The notes below the pieces were generated by a model, which worked only from the letters and a program-made list of their open reading frames with translations, ran no database searches and had not been told where the DNA came from. Shown in pieces: positions 35,601-43,072 of a stretch of 49,340 bases of DNA (the first letter of the stretch is position 1; every line of letters starts with the position of its first letter). Source of the stretch: Planctomycetota bacterium. Its GTDB lineage: Bacteria; Planctomycetota; UBA1135; UBA2386. A program made the position numbers and the translations under genes. The DNA lies in contig JACRLW010000060.1 of the NCBI GenBank assembly GCA_016235155.1, positions 1 through 49,340 of the forward strand, written 5' to 3'.

Positions 35601-35900
35601 GCCGCCGAGTCGCTGGCGTGCCAGCCAGACCATGCCCATCCCGCCGCTGCCGAGCGGGCGGATCAGCTCGAAGGGTCCGAACTGTTCACCGCCGCTCTTC
35701 GTCGACGGATCGGCCGGGCCCATCAGGCGGCGATGCAGCGCGCGCAGTTCGGCGAGTTCGTCGGCGAGCGCGGGGTGCTCGCGGCACAGCTCGGCGAACG
35801 CATTGTCCTGGTCGGCGGGATCGAGGTGGATGATCCCGGCGAGCAGTCCCTCCGCGCGGACGGTCTCGCGATCTCGCTGCGGGGCTGTCGGTCCGTCCAT
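32652..35900 (-). CDS. Ser/Thr protein kinase with TPR-type C-terminal domain
   Basis: Membrane-bound kinase of 1082 residues. An N-terminal helical part (ELCREHPALADELAEL, residues 30-60) precedes the kinase domain at about 75-350: LGSGGMGMVWLARQ, EVALKMV, HRDVKPSNV near 212, LLDFGLARA near 230, and GTPAYMSPEQVAGR near 253. One transmembrane helix lies near 380-405 (AVSALLVLLALSLVASIALAI). The remaining 670 residues are helical repeats with TPR spacing, probably outside the cytoplasmic membrane and used for binding partners. ATG 35900 is preferred to the ATG at 35939, which adds 13 Arg/Ala-rich residues. Converges with the sigma factor gene. Input and targets unknown. Confidence 0.92.
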   Translation of the reverse strand: MDGPTAPQRDRETVRAEGLLAGIIHLDPADQDNAFAELCREHPALADELAELRALHRRLMGPADPSTKSGGEQFGPFELIRPLGSGGMGMVWLARQRLGGMDREVALKMVRARGLFSTDARERFRREARALFRVEHPGICPIYDVGEVDGTPWLAMRHVPGRSLAELIVQAREAGAPLQVESKGPSPVDAILALIESIARALHAAHEVGLVHRDVKPSNVIVTPSGDPVLLDFGLARAIGEDSDLTLTGAPIGTPAYMSPEQVAGRHAEIDRTTDVWSLAVTLVECLTLETPFAAESREAMYRRILAEEWVAPRRTQLPLPRNLDVVIATALRKEPARRYRTAQDFADDLAAVRKLLPTRARRLRRVERTTLWIRRNRAVSALLVLLALSLVASIALAIEAGRRAEVAVRSQQLAEDSFAEARRSMEETVAITRDELDDVPRFSAQRTRMLESAIRFYERFAELRADDPAFALEVVDAWRAVGEIQYEIGRFEAADDALRKAEEIVATLRTRNDARLGVTQATIDQRRGAIAARFGRVEEGVTRLRRAIAFWRERIAADDQTLPLRLRALSTTSSLVNVLSESGDLRGALAAGTDALESFGFVPAVGDAQGRVALSRLIGIVAKLELGLGRAADSERRFGEALELITAFAEREDCDSDLLSLVAVQLDERAELRALQNRFDDAIADRRRALRYGEQLLARDPDSFIVKNNLGSAYCNLAQTLARRGELDAARTNLARARELFEKLAADRADDPAVQVQLAITWYALGDVEKFADDPAASIAAHRRCVATLEAIASPGGRAFEVDRLLGRAWSGIASGHVENLEFESAEDAFAAGAAALERLLARRPDDRRLIDDKARLAFNRGIACDGRGAFAAAVTHYDTAHAAFGSLLASDARPPAILLETMRAAARAALSGLIADTVSTPANAHDRLAAIETAPPTVLDAARSQPRFARDLAMLQLVVAIGIAKEDASAARAKLDAVARSLDGIASGVDADWLALLKGMTHATAATLVVDDGARHVTHLDALRDALEVLARGRPPFPDLAHVVAHLLDGVDALHAALPSSEGAALGAAIAKVRRRLAGE

Positions 35901-35982
35901 GGTGAGGGCTGAGGGGAGAGCGCGCGCGCCGCGGCGCACCGCACGGGATTTCCGCGCGCGCCGAGATCGGCCCGGCCGTGCG

Positions 35983-36339
35983 TCAGCCGATCCGGCGGAC
36001 GACCCGATCGAGCAGCATCGCCGCCTGACTCGCGTGGTCGGGGCCGACGTAGCGCATCACGAAGACCTCGAGCCTTGTCGTGCCCGCTCCGCGAGCGGCG
36101 ACGACGATCCGCGCGCGGCCGGTGCGCAAGGTCGTGCGCTCGCCGTCGACCACGGTCTCGACCGCGTCGCCGAGTTCGTAGAGGACGGCGCGCGCGGCTT
36201 CGACGATCGATCCGGGGCTCGCGACGACGTCGCGACTCGCCTGACTCGTGCCGGAGTCGAAGCCGACCGGCACGTCGGTCGTGCAGCAGGCGAGGGTCGC
36301 CGCGAGCAGGCCGGCGAAGGAGAAGGTGGGGCGGTTCAT
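35983..36339 (-). CDS. small lipoprotein, unknown function
   Basis: Protein of 118 residues starting MNRPTFSFAGLLAATLACC; the lipobox LATLAC-type site (TLAC) marks Cys 18 as the lipidated residue. The mature part has a short alpha/beta pattern (SIVEAARAVLYELGDAVETVVDGERTTL) with a strand-rich end. No family recognised. The longer open frame to 36492 runs into the divergent ROK kinase gene and is rejected. It lies upstream of the kinase gene on the same strand, with 82 bp between. Confidence 0.65.
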   Translation of the reverse strand: MNRPTFSFAGLLAATLACCTTDVPVGFDSGTSQASRDVVASPGSIVEAARAVLYELGDAVETVVDGERTTLRTGRARIVVAARGAGTTRLEVFVMRYVGPDHASQAAMLLDRVVRRIG

Positions 36340-36370
36340 GGTCGGCGCGGCATGATCCGCCCCATTCGCC

Positions 36371-37378
36371 GTGGCCGACAAGCATTCGCTCGGTTCCTCA
36401 TCGCCGATCCTCGCCGGCCTCGACGTCGGCGGCACGAAGCTCGGCCTCTGCGTTGGCGACCAGGACGGCCGCGTGCTCGCCGCCGATCGCATCGCGACCG
36501 ACCCCGCGCGCTCACCCGACGAACTGCTGGGCGAGGCGATCGCGGGGATCGGACGGCTCGCGGCGTCGATCGGAGCACCGCGGATCGAGGCTCTCGGCCT
36601 CGCCGTGCCGGGACCCCTGAGCTACCGCGAGGGTCGCCTGCTCGAAGTGCCCAACATGGCACGCTGGCAGTTCTTCGGGCTGCGCGACTGGCTCGCGCGC
36701 GCGTCGCCCTGGCCCGCGGACTTCATGAACGACGCCAACGCGAGCATGCTCGCGGAGGCGAACTGGGGCGCGGCGAAGGGCACGACGAGCGCCGTCTTCC
36801 TCACGATGAGCACCGGCATGGGTGCGGGGCTCTGGCTCGACGGCCGGGTCTACGAAGGACCGCGCGCGCTCGCCGGCGAGATCGGGCACCTCCGGCTGCG
36901 CGGCGACGGGCCGGTCGGCTTCGGCGTGCGCGGGAGCGTCGAGGGCTACTGCAGCGGACCGGGGATCGTGCAGGTCGCCGAGGCGGAACGCCTCGCCGCA
37001 CAGCAGGCGGGACTCGCGACCGGACTCGCGGGACTCGCGCCGATCACGAGCAAGGACGTCTGCGAGCTGGCGCAGCGGGGCGACACCGCTGCCCTCGCGG
37101 TGGTACGCCGCTGCGGGCGCGAGCTCGGGCGACTCTGCGCGATCCTGGCGGACGTCCTCGATCCCGAGGTGATCGTGCTCGGCACGATCGGCACCGCGTA
37201 CTTCGACCTGTGGGCGCCGTTCGCACGCGACGGTCTCCTGCGCGACGCGATCCGCGGCGCCGAACAGCGCGTGCGCATCGCGCCGAGTTCGCTGGAGGAT
37301 CGCGGCAACCAGACCGCGCTCGCGGTGGCACGTCGCTTGCTCGGCGCCGCGCCCCCGCGCCGCGGAGAACTCGCATGA
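36371..37378 (+). CDS. ROK-family sugar kinase / glucokinase-like
   Basis: Cytosolic ATP-dependent sugar kinase of 335 residues. The ATP-binding motif is LAGLDVGGTKLGLCVGDQDG near 14-33. The family signature region appears as FMNDANASMLAEANWGAAKG, then MSTGMGAGLWLDGRVYEG and LAGEIGHLRLRGDG near 165-180, where the glutamate and histidine of EIGH are kept. The usual zinc-binding CXCGXXGC is absent; the segment reads FGVRGSVEGYCSG with only one cysteine. Substrate (glucose, other hexose or amino sugar) is therefore uncertain. Start is GTG 36371, since no better ATG lies before the nucleotide motif. Its stop overlaps the next gene by 4 bases (ATGA). Confidence 0.87.
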   Translation: MADKHSLGSSSPILAGLDVGGTKLGLCVGDQDGRVLAADRIATDPARSPDELLGEAIAGIGRLAASIGAPRIEALGLAVPGPLSYREGRLLEVPNMARWQFFGLRDWLARASPWPADFMNDANASMLAEANWGAAKGTTSAVFLTMSTGMGAGLWLDGRVYEGPRALAGEIGHLRLRGDGPVGFGVRGSVEGYCSGPGIVQVAEAERLAAQQAGLATGLAGLAPITSKDVCELAQRGDTAALAVVRRCGRELGRLCAILADVLDPEVIVLGTIGTAYFDLWAPFARDGLLRDAIRGAEQRVRIAPSSLEDRGNQTALAVARRLLGAAPPRRGELA

Positions 37379-38301
37379 TCCGGATCGCCCTCGTCGTCCC
37401 GTCCGTCATCCTGTCCGCCGTCCTGTCCGTCGTTCTCACCGGTGTCGCCGCGAGCGCGCAGGAGAGGGGGCAGGGCAGGCCGACGACGACCGGCGAGACG
37501 AGCGCGCAGGAGTGGTTGCTCGCGCGGCGGAAGCACCAGGACTACGAGAAGGCGACCTTCAGCTTCGAACACGGCGTGCGCGACGACCCCGACTACGCGC
37601 GGACGCGCAACGACTGGGAGATCGAGTTCGGCAACGACGGCGCGGGCTCCGCCGACACCTTCGGGGTGCGCATGGTGCGCGACGACGTGTCGTTGATCGC
37701 GGATCTCGGCGCTCTCGCGTTCGACGACGTCGATCCGGCGCGCGCGGCCGATGTGCGGATGTTCCAGAAGGTCGCTGTCGGCGTCGGGCATCTCTACGCG
37801 GTGCACACGATGGACACGGAGACCGACCTCTGGTCGTTGTTCTTGGTGGTCGTGCATCGCCCCGGCGACAGCGTGCGCATCGAGTGGGTCGCCCTGGATG
37901 CGTCGGACCTGCGGACTTCGCCCGGTCTCGTCGTCGGCGAGAGCCTCGCGAAGAAGCTGCGGCTCTTCGTACGCACGGTCGAGGAGCAGGGCGGACTGAA
38001 GCGCTGCCGTCGCGAGAGCGACGCGCCTTCGGAGAAGACCTTCGATCGGCTCGAGCGCAGTGCGGTCAAGGCGATGCCCGTCGACTTCGGCGGCGTGCTC
38101 GACCGCATCCAGGAGCTGCCCGACCTGCGGGTGATCCTGCCCTCGGGCAAGGGCGTCGATGTGGCGGCGTGGCGGAGCTGCGAGGTGCCGCAAGATCTGC
38201 GCATCACGAGCCTCGAGCACGCGCTCGAGGCCTGCACGCGGGCCTTGCGCCTGAGCTGGTACGTGCGGACCGACGGCGCCCTGGCGATTCGCAAGGCCTG
38301 A
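37375..38301 (+). CDS. exported protein, unknown function
   Basis: Protein of 308 residues with signal peptide MIRIALVVPSVILSAVLS and cleavage after VAASA-Q. The mature part is acidic and alpha/beta, with segments EWEIEFGNDGAG-like near 80, DLRTSPGLVVGESLAKKLRLFVRTVEEQGGL near 180-210 and two cysteines near the end (SCEVPQDLRITSLEHALEACTRALRL). That last part resembles the short secretin/TonB N-terminal-like fold, but the match is weak. It is coupled to the ROK kinase gene by an ATGA overlap. No function assigned. Confidence 0.65.
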   Translation: MIRIALVVPSVILSAVLSVVLTGVAASAQERGQGRPTTTGETSAQEWLLARRKHQDYEKATFSFEHGVRDDPDYARTRNDWEIEFGNDGAGSADTFGVRMVRDDVSLIADLGALAFDDVDPARAADVRMFQKVAVGVGHLYAVHTMDTETDLWSLFLVVVHRPGDSVRIEWVALDASDLRTSPGLVVGESLAKKLRLFVRTVEEQGGLKRCRRESDAPSEKTFDRLERSAVKAMPVDFGGVLDRIQELPDLRVILPSGKGVDVAAWRSCEVPQDLRITSLEHALEACTRALRLSWYVRTDGALAIRKA

Positions 38302-38308
38302 GCCCGGA

Positions 38309-38779
38309 TCAGCGGCGCGCGATCCGCGCGAGGGCGGCGCGCTGCGCGGCTTCGTCGCAGAGCGAACTCAAGAGCCGATACAGCGCGTTGCGTTCGCGCA
38401 GGTCGTGGTGGAGGAGGAGGTTCTTGAACCAGCCCTCGCGGTCGAGGATCGCGAGGAGCTCCGAGTCGTCGATCGGCGGCGTGAGCGCGTCGAGGCGCGG
38501 GCCGAGTTCGTCGAGGAAGCGGCGCAGTTTGTCGTGCTCGAGCCGGAACTGCGCCGACGGGCTGTCGGTCGCGTCGCCGCCGCACGCGGCGTAGAGCGGG
38601 AGCACGACGGCTTCCTCGTCGTCGGCGTGGCGGAGCAGGACGTCGCGGAAGCGGGCGAACGCGTCGCGCGCGCGCGGGACGTCGCGGTCGAGCAGCGCGC
38701 GCTGGTGGACGAGGAACAGCGCGTCGAGCTCGACATGCACCTGCATCAGCGCGGCTTGCAGCGGACCTTCGCCTGGCAT
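38309..38779 (-). CDS. hemerythrin-like HHE-domain protein
   Basis: Four-helix cytosolic protein of 156 residues. Histidine and acidic residues are spaced as in HHE cation-binding proteins: MQVHVELDALFLVHQ near 11-25, RHADDEEAVVLPLYAA near 49-64, RLEHDKLRRFLDEL near 78-91 and LLLHHDLRERNALYRLL near 121-137. A di-iron site binding oxygen or nitric oxide is likely but not proven. The ATG at 38779 has a TAGCAT box 8 nt upstream. Its promoter and that of the divergent TRAP permease overlap in a 27-bp gap. Confidence 0.78.
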   Translation of the reverse strand: MPGEGPLQAALMQVHVELDALFLVHQRALLDRDVPRARDAFARFRDVLLRHADDEEAVVLPLYAACGGDATDSPSAQFRLEHDKLRRFLDELGPRLDALTPPIDDSELLAILDREGWFKNLLLHHDLRERNALYRLLSSLCDEAAQRAALARIARR

Positions 38780-38787
38780 CGCGACGG

Positions 38788-38797
38788 ATGCTAACGT
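38788..38797. promoter_or_regulatory. overlapping divergent -10 boxes
   Basis: Minus strand: TAGCAT at 38793-38788, 8 nt before ATG 38779. Plus strand: TAACGT at 38792-38797, 9 nt before ATG 38807. The boxes share two bases, so the two polymerases cannot bind at once and the genes should be mutually exclusive in initiation. Confidence 0.45.
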
Positions 38798-38806
38798 GCC
38801 GCCGCG

Positions 38807-39355
38807 ATGCGTCTCCTCATGCGGTTCGCGCGGGCGATCGACGCCCTCAACGCGTGGACCGCGCGCCTCGTCGGCGGGCTGCTCGCGGTGATGGTGCTGC
38901 TCGGCTCGTACAACGCCGTCGGACGTTGGGCGGAGCGCGACCTCGGGCTGCGGCTCGCCTCGAACGCGATGCTCGAGATGCAGTGGTACCTCTTCGCGCT
39001 CGTGTTCATGCTCGGAGCACCGCACGTGCTGAAGCGCGGTGAACACGTCCGCGTCGACGTCCTCTACGGCGGCCTCCCCGAGCGCGGGCGCGCGTGGATC
39101 GACGCGCTCGGCGCCTTGCTCTTCGTCGTGCCGTTCTGCGCGTTCGCAGTCTGGTTCGCCGTGCCGTTCGCCGCGGAGTCGATCGCGGTCTGGGAGGGTT
39201 CGCCGGATCCCGGCGGCTTGCCGCGCTGGCCGCTGAAGCTCGTGGTGCCGCTCGCGTTCGTGCTGCTCGGCCTGCAGGGGCTGGCCGAGGCGATCCGGAA
39301 CCTCGCCGTGTTGCGCGGCTCTTGCGGCGAAGGAGCGCCGCCGCATGCCGCATGA
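38807..39355 (+). CDS. TRAP transporter small permease, DctQ family
   Basis: Inner-membrane protein of 182 residues with four hydrophobic helices (LVGGLLAVMVLLGSYN, MQWYLFALVFMLGAPHVL, ALLFVVPFCAFAVWFAVPF, LVVPLAFVLLGLQGLAEA). The conserved LEMQWYLF and KRGEHVRVDVLY segments identify the small subunit of tripartite ATP-independent periplasmic transporters. These take up carboxylates such as C4-dicarboxylates or sialic acid, driven by sodium or proton gradients. It overlaps the large permease gene. No periplasmic binding protein (DctP/TAXI) gene is adjacent, so the substrate remains open. Confidence 0.9.
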   Translation: MRLLMRFARAIDALNAWTARLVGGLLAVMVLLGSYNAVGRWAERDLGLRLASNAMLEMQWYLFALVFMLGAPHVLKRGEHVRVDVLYGGLPERGRAWIDALGALLFVVPFCAFAVWFAVPFAAESIAVWEGSPDPGGLPRWPLKLVVPLAFVLLGLQGLAEAIRNLAVLRGSCGEGAPPHAA

Positions 39356-40688
39356 CGCTCTCGGGCCGCTGATGTTCGCGGCCGTCTTCCTGCTGATCTT
39401 CGTCGGCTATCCGGTCGCCTTCACGCTCGCCGGGGTCTCGCTCGCGTTCGCCGTGCTTGGAGTGTGGAGCGGACACTTCGGCGCGCAGTACCTCGCGTTG
39501 TTCCCCGAGCGCGTGTTCGGCGTGATGGCGAACCCGGTCCTGCTCGCGGTGCCCTACTTCGTGTTCATGGGCACGATGCTCGAGCGCAGTCGCCTCGCGG
39601 AGGACCTGCTGCGCACGATCGGCCTGTTGTTCGGTCCGCTGCGGGGCGGGCTCGCGCTCGCGGTGGTGTTCGTCGGCACGCTGCTCGCGGCGGCGACCGG
39701 CGTCGTCGGCGCGTCGGTCGTCGCGATGGGAATGATCTCGCTGCCGATCATCATGCAGCGGTACGGCTACGACCCGCGGCTCGCGACCGGCGTGATCTGC
39801 GCGTCGGGCACGCTCGGGCAGATCATCCCGCCGAGCGTCGTGCTGGTCGTGCTCGGCGATCAGTTGGGGGTGAGCGTCGGCGAACTGTTCAAGGGCGCGA
39901 TGTTCCCCGGCCTCCTGCTCGCCGGGTTGTTCGCGATCCACGTCTTGATCGTGGCATGGCGACGACCGGCGTGCGCGCCCGCGATCCCCCGCGCCGAGCG
40001 CGACGCCGTGCCGCACCTCGGGCGCGAAGTGCTGAGGGTGATGGTGCCGCCGCTGGCGCTCGTGCTGGTCGTCCTCGGCAGCATCTTCGGCGGCGTTGCG
40101 ACGCCGACCGAGGCCGGCGCGCTCGGAGCGTTCGGCGCGACGCTTCTCGCCGTGCTCGCGAGGCGCCTCGATCGCGCGACCCTGCGCGGGACGATCGAAT
40201 CGACGCTGCGCATCACCGCGATGGTGATGTTCCTGCTGATCGGATCGACGGCGTTCACGCTGGTCTTCCGCGGCCTGCACGGCGACCTCTGGATCGAGGG
40301 ACTGCTGACCAACCTGCCGGGCGGCTGGTGGGGGCTGATCGTCGTCGCCAACCTCGCGGTGTTCGCGCTCGGCTTCTTCATCGACTTCTTCGAGATCGCG
40401 TTCATCGTGCTGCCGATGCTGATGCCGGCGGTGAAGGCGCTCGGCATCGAGGGCGCCGAGCTGGTGTGGTTCGGCGTGATGCTCGCGATGAACCTCCAGA
40501 CCAGCTTCCTCACCCCGCCCTTCGGCTTCGCGCTGTTCTACCTGCGAGGCGTCACGCCGGCGGAGATCCCAACCTCCACGATCTACAGGGGCGTGATCCC
40601 GTTCATCGCCATCCAGCTCGTCGCCCTGGTGATCGTGATCGCGTGGCCGGGCCTCGTCACGTCGCTGCTCGGACCGACCTCACGATGA
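39345..40688 (+). CDS. TRAP transporter large permease, DctM family
   Basis: Inner-membrane protein of 447 residues with about 12 hydrophobic segments. Typical DctM features are PYFVFMGTMLERSRLAEDLL near 68-87, AATGVVGASVVAMGMISLPIIMQRYGYDP near 112-140, ICASGTLGQIIPPSVVLVVLGDQL near 147-170 and FFIDFFEIAFIVLPMLMPAVKALGI near 345-370. It forms the transport channel together with the DctQ subunit. AAGGAG at 39330-39335 precedes the ATG at 39345, and the start lies inside the end of dctQ, so the two are coupled. Hsp33 follows with an ATGA overlap. Confidence 0.93.
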   Translation: MPHDALGPLMFAAVFLLIFVGYPVAFTLAGVSLAFAVLGVWSGHFGAQYLALFPERVFGVMANPVLLAVPYFVFMGTMLERSRLAEDLLRTIGLLFGPLRGGLALAVVFVGTLLAAATGVVGASVVAMGMISLPIIMQRYGYDPRLATGVICASGTLGQIIPPSVVLVVLGDQLGVSVGELFKGAMFPGLLLAGLFAIHVLIVAWRRPACAPAIPRAERDAVPHLGREVLRVMVPPLALVLVVLGSIFGGVATPTEAGALGAFGATLLAVLARRLDRATLRGTIESTLRITAMVMFLLIGSTAFTLVFRGLHGDLWIEGLLTNLPGGWWGLIVVANLAVFALGFFIDFFEIAFIVLPMLMPAVKALGIEGAELVWFGVMLAMNLQTSFLTPPFGFALFYLRGVTPAEIPTSTIYRGVIPFIAIQLVALVIVIAWPGLVTSLLGPTSR

Positions 40689-41536
40689 CTGCCTCTTCCG
40701 ACCACGTGATCCGCGCGATGACCGACGACGGCGCCTTTCGCGTGCTGGCGCTGCGCGCGACCGACACCGTCTCCGCGTTGATCGAGGCGCAGGGCGTGAG
40801 CGGCGTCACGGCGCGCACGCTCGGCGAGCTCGCCTGCGCCGCGGTGCTCGTGCGGGAGACGATGGCGCCCGGCAACCGCGTGCAGGCGCTCTACACCGAC
40901 CCCGGCGGTGGGCGGCTGGTCACCGACGCGCATCCCGATGGTCTGACGCGCGGCCTCGCGCAGGTCGGCGACGACGTGCTCGGCGCGTTCGTGAGGAAGG
41001 GCGGCATCTTCGAGGTCGTCCGCGTGCTGCGTCCGGGCAAGGGTCACCACGGCGTGATCGAGACGCGCGACGACGACAGCGTCGAGCGGGCCCTTCATCG
41101 CTACTTCCTGCAGTCGGAGCAGGTGACGACCATGCTGCGCCTTTCGTGCACGATCCGCGATGGCGCCGTCGTCGCCGCGGGCGGCTTCGTCGTGCAGCTC
41201 CTCCCCGAGTTGACCGAGCCGCCGCTCGAGCGGATGCGTGCGCGCATCGGCGCCTTGGATCCCTTCGAGTCGCTGCTCGCCGCGGCGAACGGCGATCCGG
41301 CACAGGTGCTCGGCGCGATCGTCGAGGGCGAGATCCACACGCAGCTCGGCGACTCGACCGTGCGCTTCGGTTGCGTCTGCACGCTGGAGAAGGTGATCGC
41401 CTCGGTCGCGGCGCTCGGCGCCGACGACCTGCGCGCACTGCTGGTGCGCGGCGAGGATCTCGCCGTCACCTGCGACTATTGCCGCAAGCGCTGGGTCGCC
41501 GGGCCCGCGGACTATCGCCGACTGCTCGACGCGTGA
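40685..41536 (+). CDS. hslO: Hsp33 redox-regulated chaperone
   Basis: Cytosolic holdase of 283 residues that is switched on by oxidation. The C-terminal zinc site is complete: GCVCTLEK near 221-228 and VTCDYCRKRW near 255-264, the CXC and CXXC pairs whose disulfides activate the protein. The N-terminal domain shows LACAAVLVRETM and GGGRLVTDAHPDGLTRG. Its start overlaps the TRAP large permease stop by 4 bases, so it is in one operon with a transporter, an unexpected partner. Length is close to that of E. coli Hsp33 (about 292). Confidence 0.93.
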   Translation: MTASSDHVIRAMTDDGAFRVLALRATDTVSALIEAQGVSGVTARTLGELACAAVLVRETMAPGNRVQALYTDPGGGRLVTDAHPDGLTRGLAQVGDDVLGAFVRKGGIFEVVRVLRPGKGHHGVIETRDDDSVERALHRYFLQSEQVTTMLRLSCTIRDGAVVAAGGFVVQLLPELTEPPLERMRARIGALDPFESLLAAANGDPAQVLGAIVEGEIHTQLGDSTVRFGCVCTLEKVIASVAALGADDLRALLVRGEDLAVTCDYCRKRWVAGPADYRRLLDA

Positions 41537-41619
41537 GCGGGAGGGTTCGTGCGCCGTCGTTCGTCGACCGGCCCCGTCCCGTTCGCGCCCTCCGTCGCGA
41601 TGGGTCCAGGTTCACGACC

Positions 41620-43068
41620 ATGCCGATCGCCGCGCCGCGTCGCCGTTGCCTCCCCGACCCGCTCCTGTTCCTCCTCGCGCTGGCGCCGATCACTGCGCTT
41701 CGCGCACAGGACGGCACTTCGTCCGCGAGCGCGAGCCGAAGCAAGGCACTCGCGGCGATGGGGCGGTTGCCCGCGCCGGACGAGATCCGCGTCGAGCATT
41801 TCGTGAACTGGCATCGTCACGGTCTCGCCATGCCACGCGCGGGCGAGAGCGTGGCGCTCGAACTCCGCCTCGGCTCGTCACGCATCGGTGAACCAGGTGT
41901 CGTGCAGGTCGGGCTCGCGACGACCCGCGCGAACGACCTCGCGCACCTGCCGGCGGCGGACCTCGCGCTGGTCGTCGACTGCTCGGGCTCGATGGCGGCG
42001 GCCGGCAAGCTGGAACGCGTGCGCGAGGCGATCCTGCGCTTCGTCGAGCGCCTGCGACCGGGGGATCGCGTCGCGTTGATCGCGTTCGGCGATACGGCGC
42101 GGACCGTGTTGCCCCTCGCGGACGATTCCGACCGTGCCCGCCTGCGCGAGGCCGTCTCGAGTCTGACGAGCGGCGGCTCGACCAACCTCTGCGCCGGCGT
42201 CGAACTCGGACTCCGCCAGCTCGGGACTTCGGCCGGTGAGGAGCGCACCGCGCGCATCATCCTCTTCACCGACGGCATGGCGAACGTCGGGATCACCGAC
42301 CCCGAAGCGATCGTCCGCATCAGCAAGGAGCACCAGGGGCGCAGCGGACGGGGGATCGACATCTCGACGATCGGCTGCGGGGTCGAGATCGACCGCGCAC
42401 TGCTCGCACGCCTGGCCGAAGGCGGTCATGGTCTCGCGCACTTCATCGGCGACGACGACGACATCGCCAAGGTCTTCGAGCGCGAGGCGCAGTCGCTGCT
42501 CGCGCCGGTGGCGCGCGACGTCGAACTCACGCTGCACTGGCCCGCGGGCCTCGAACTCGAACACGTCTACGGCTACACGCCGCGATCCGACGGCGAGACC
42601 CTGCGCGTGCGCCTCGACGATCTGAACGCCGGCACGACCCAGGTCGTGCTCGCGTCGGTCCGGAGGCGCGCGTCCTCCGCCGCGGCCGGCGAGCTTCCGA
42701 TCCGGGCGAGTCTGTCGTTCTTCGACGTCGCGCGCGGCGCGCGGCGCACCCTCGACGCGACCGCGTCGTTCGCCGTAGCCGGCGACGCGGATCCTGTCGT
42801 CGATGGCGAGGTTCAGAAGAACCTGACCATCGCGGCCCTCGCGACCTCGCTGCGCACGATGGCCGAGCGTCACTCCGGGCATGACGACGCCGGTGCCGCA
42901 AACGTGCTGCGCGACGCGCTCGCGATGGCCGACCGGCAGTTCCCGCGGCGCGAGGACCAGGACGTCGAACGCGTCCGTGCGCAGTGCGCACGCTGGCTCG
43001 CGGTCCTCGCTCCCGACGCGGCGCCGTCCCATCCGGACGCCTGGGGACCGCTGCGCAACAAGGGGTGA
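41620..43068 (+). CDS. exported von Willebrand factor type A protein
   Basis: Protein of 482 residues with a signal peptide (LLFLLALAPITALRAQ, residues 14-29). The N-terminal part has IRVEHFVNWHRHG, the segment found before the VWA domain in YfbK-like proteins. The VWA domain at about 105-290 has an intact metal-ion site: DCSGSM near 122, the TNLC segment supplying the Thr, and FTDGMANVG near 220. A beta-rich region and a helical end follow. Such proteins bind partners through a metal ion; no partner is evident here. Start is ATG 41620; the open frame before it lies over Hsp33. Converges with the DTW gene, 4 bp between. Confidence 0.85.
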   Translation: MPIAAPRRRCLPDPLLFLLALAPITALRAQDGTSSASASRSKALAAMGRLPAPDEIRVEHFVNWHRHGLAMPRAGESVALELRLGSSRIGEPGVVQVGLATTRANDLAHLPAADLALVVDCSGSMAAAGKLERVREAILRFVERLRPGDRVALIAFGDTARTVLPLADDSDRARLREAVSSLTSGGSTNLCAGVELGLRQLGTSAGEERTARIILFTDGMANVGITDPEAIVRISKEHQGRSGRGIDISTIGCGVEIDRALLARLAEGGHGLAHFIGDDDDIAKVFEREAQSLLAPVARDVELTLHWPAGLELEHVYGYTPRSDGETLRVRLDDLNAGTTQVVLASVRRRASSAAAGELPIRASLSFFDVARGARRTLDATASFAVAGDADPVVDGEVQKNLTIAALATSLRTMAERHSGHDDAGAANVLRDALAMADRQFPRREDQDVERVRAQCARWLAVLAPDAAPSHPDAWGPLRNKG

Positions 43069-43072
43069 CGGC

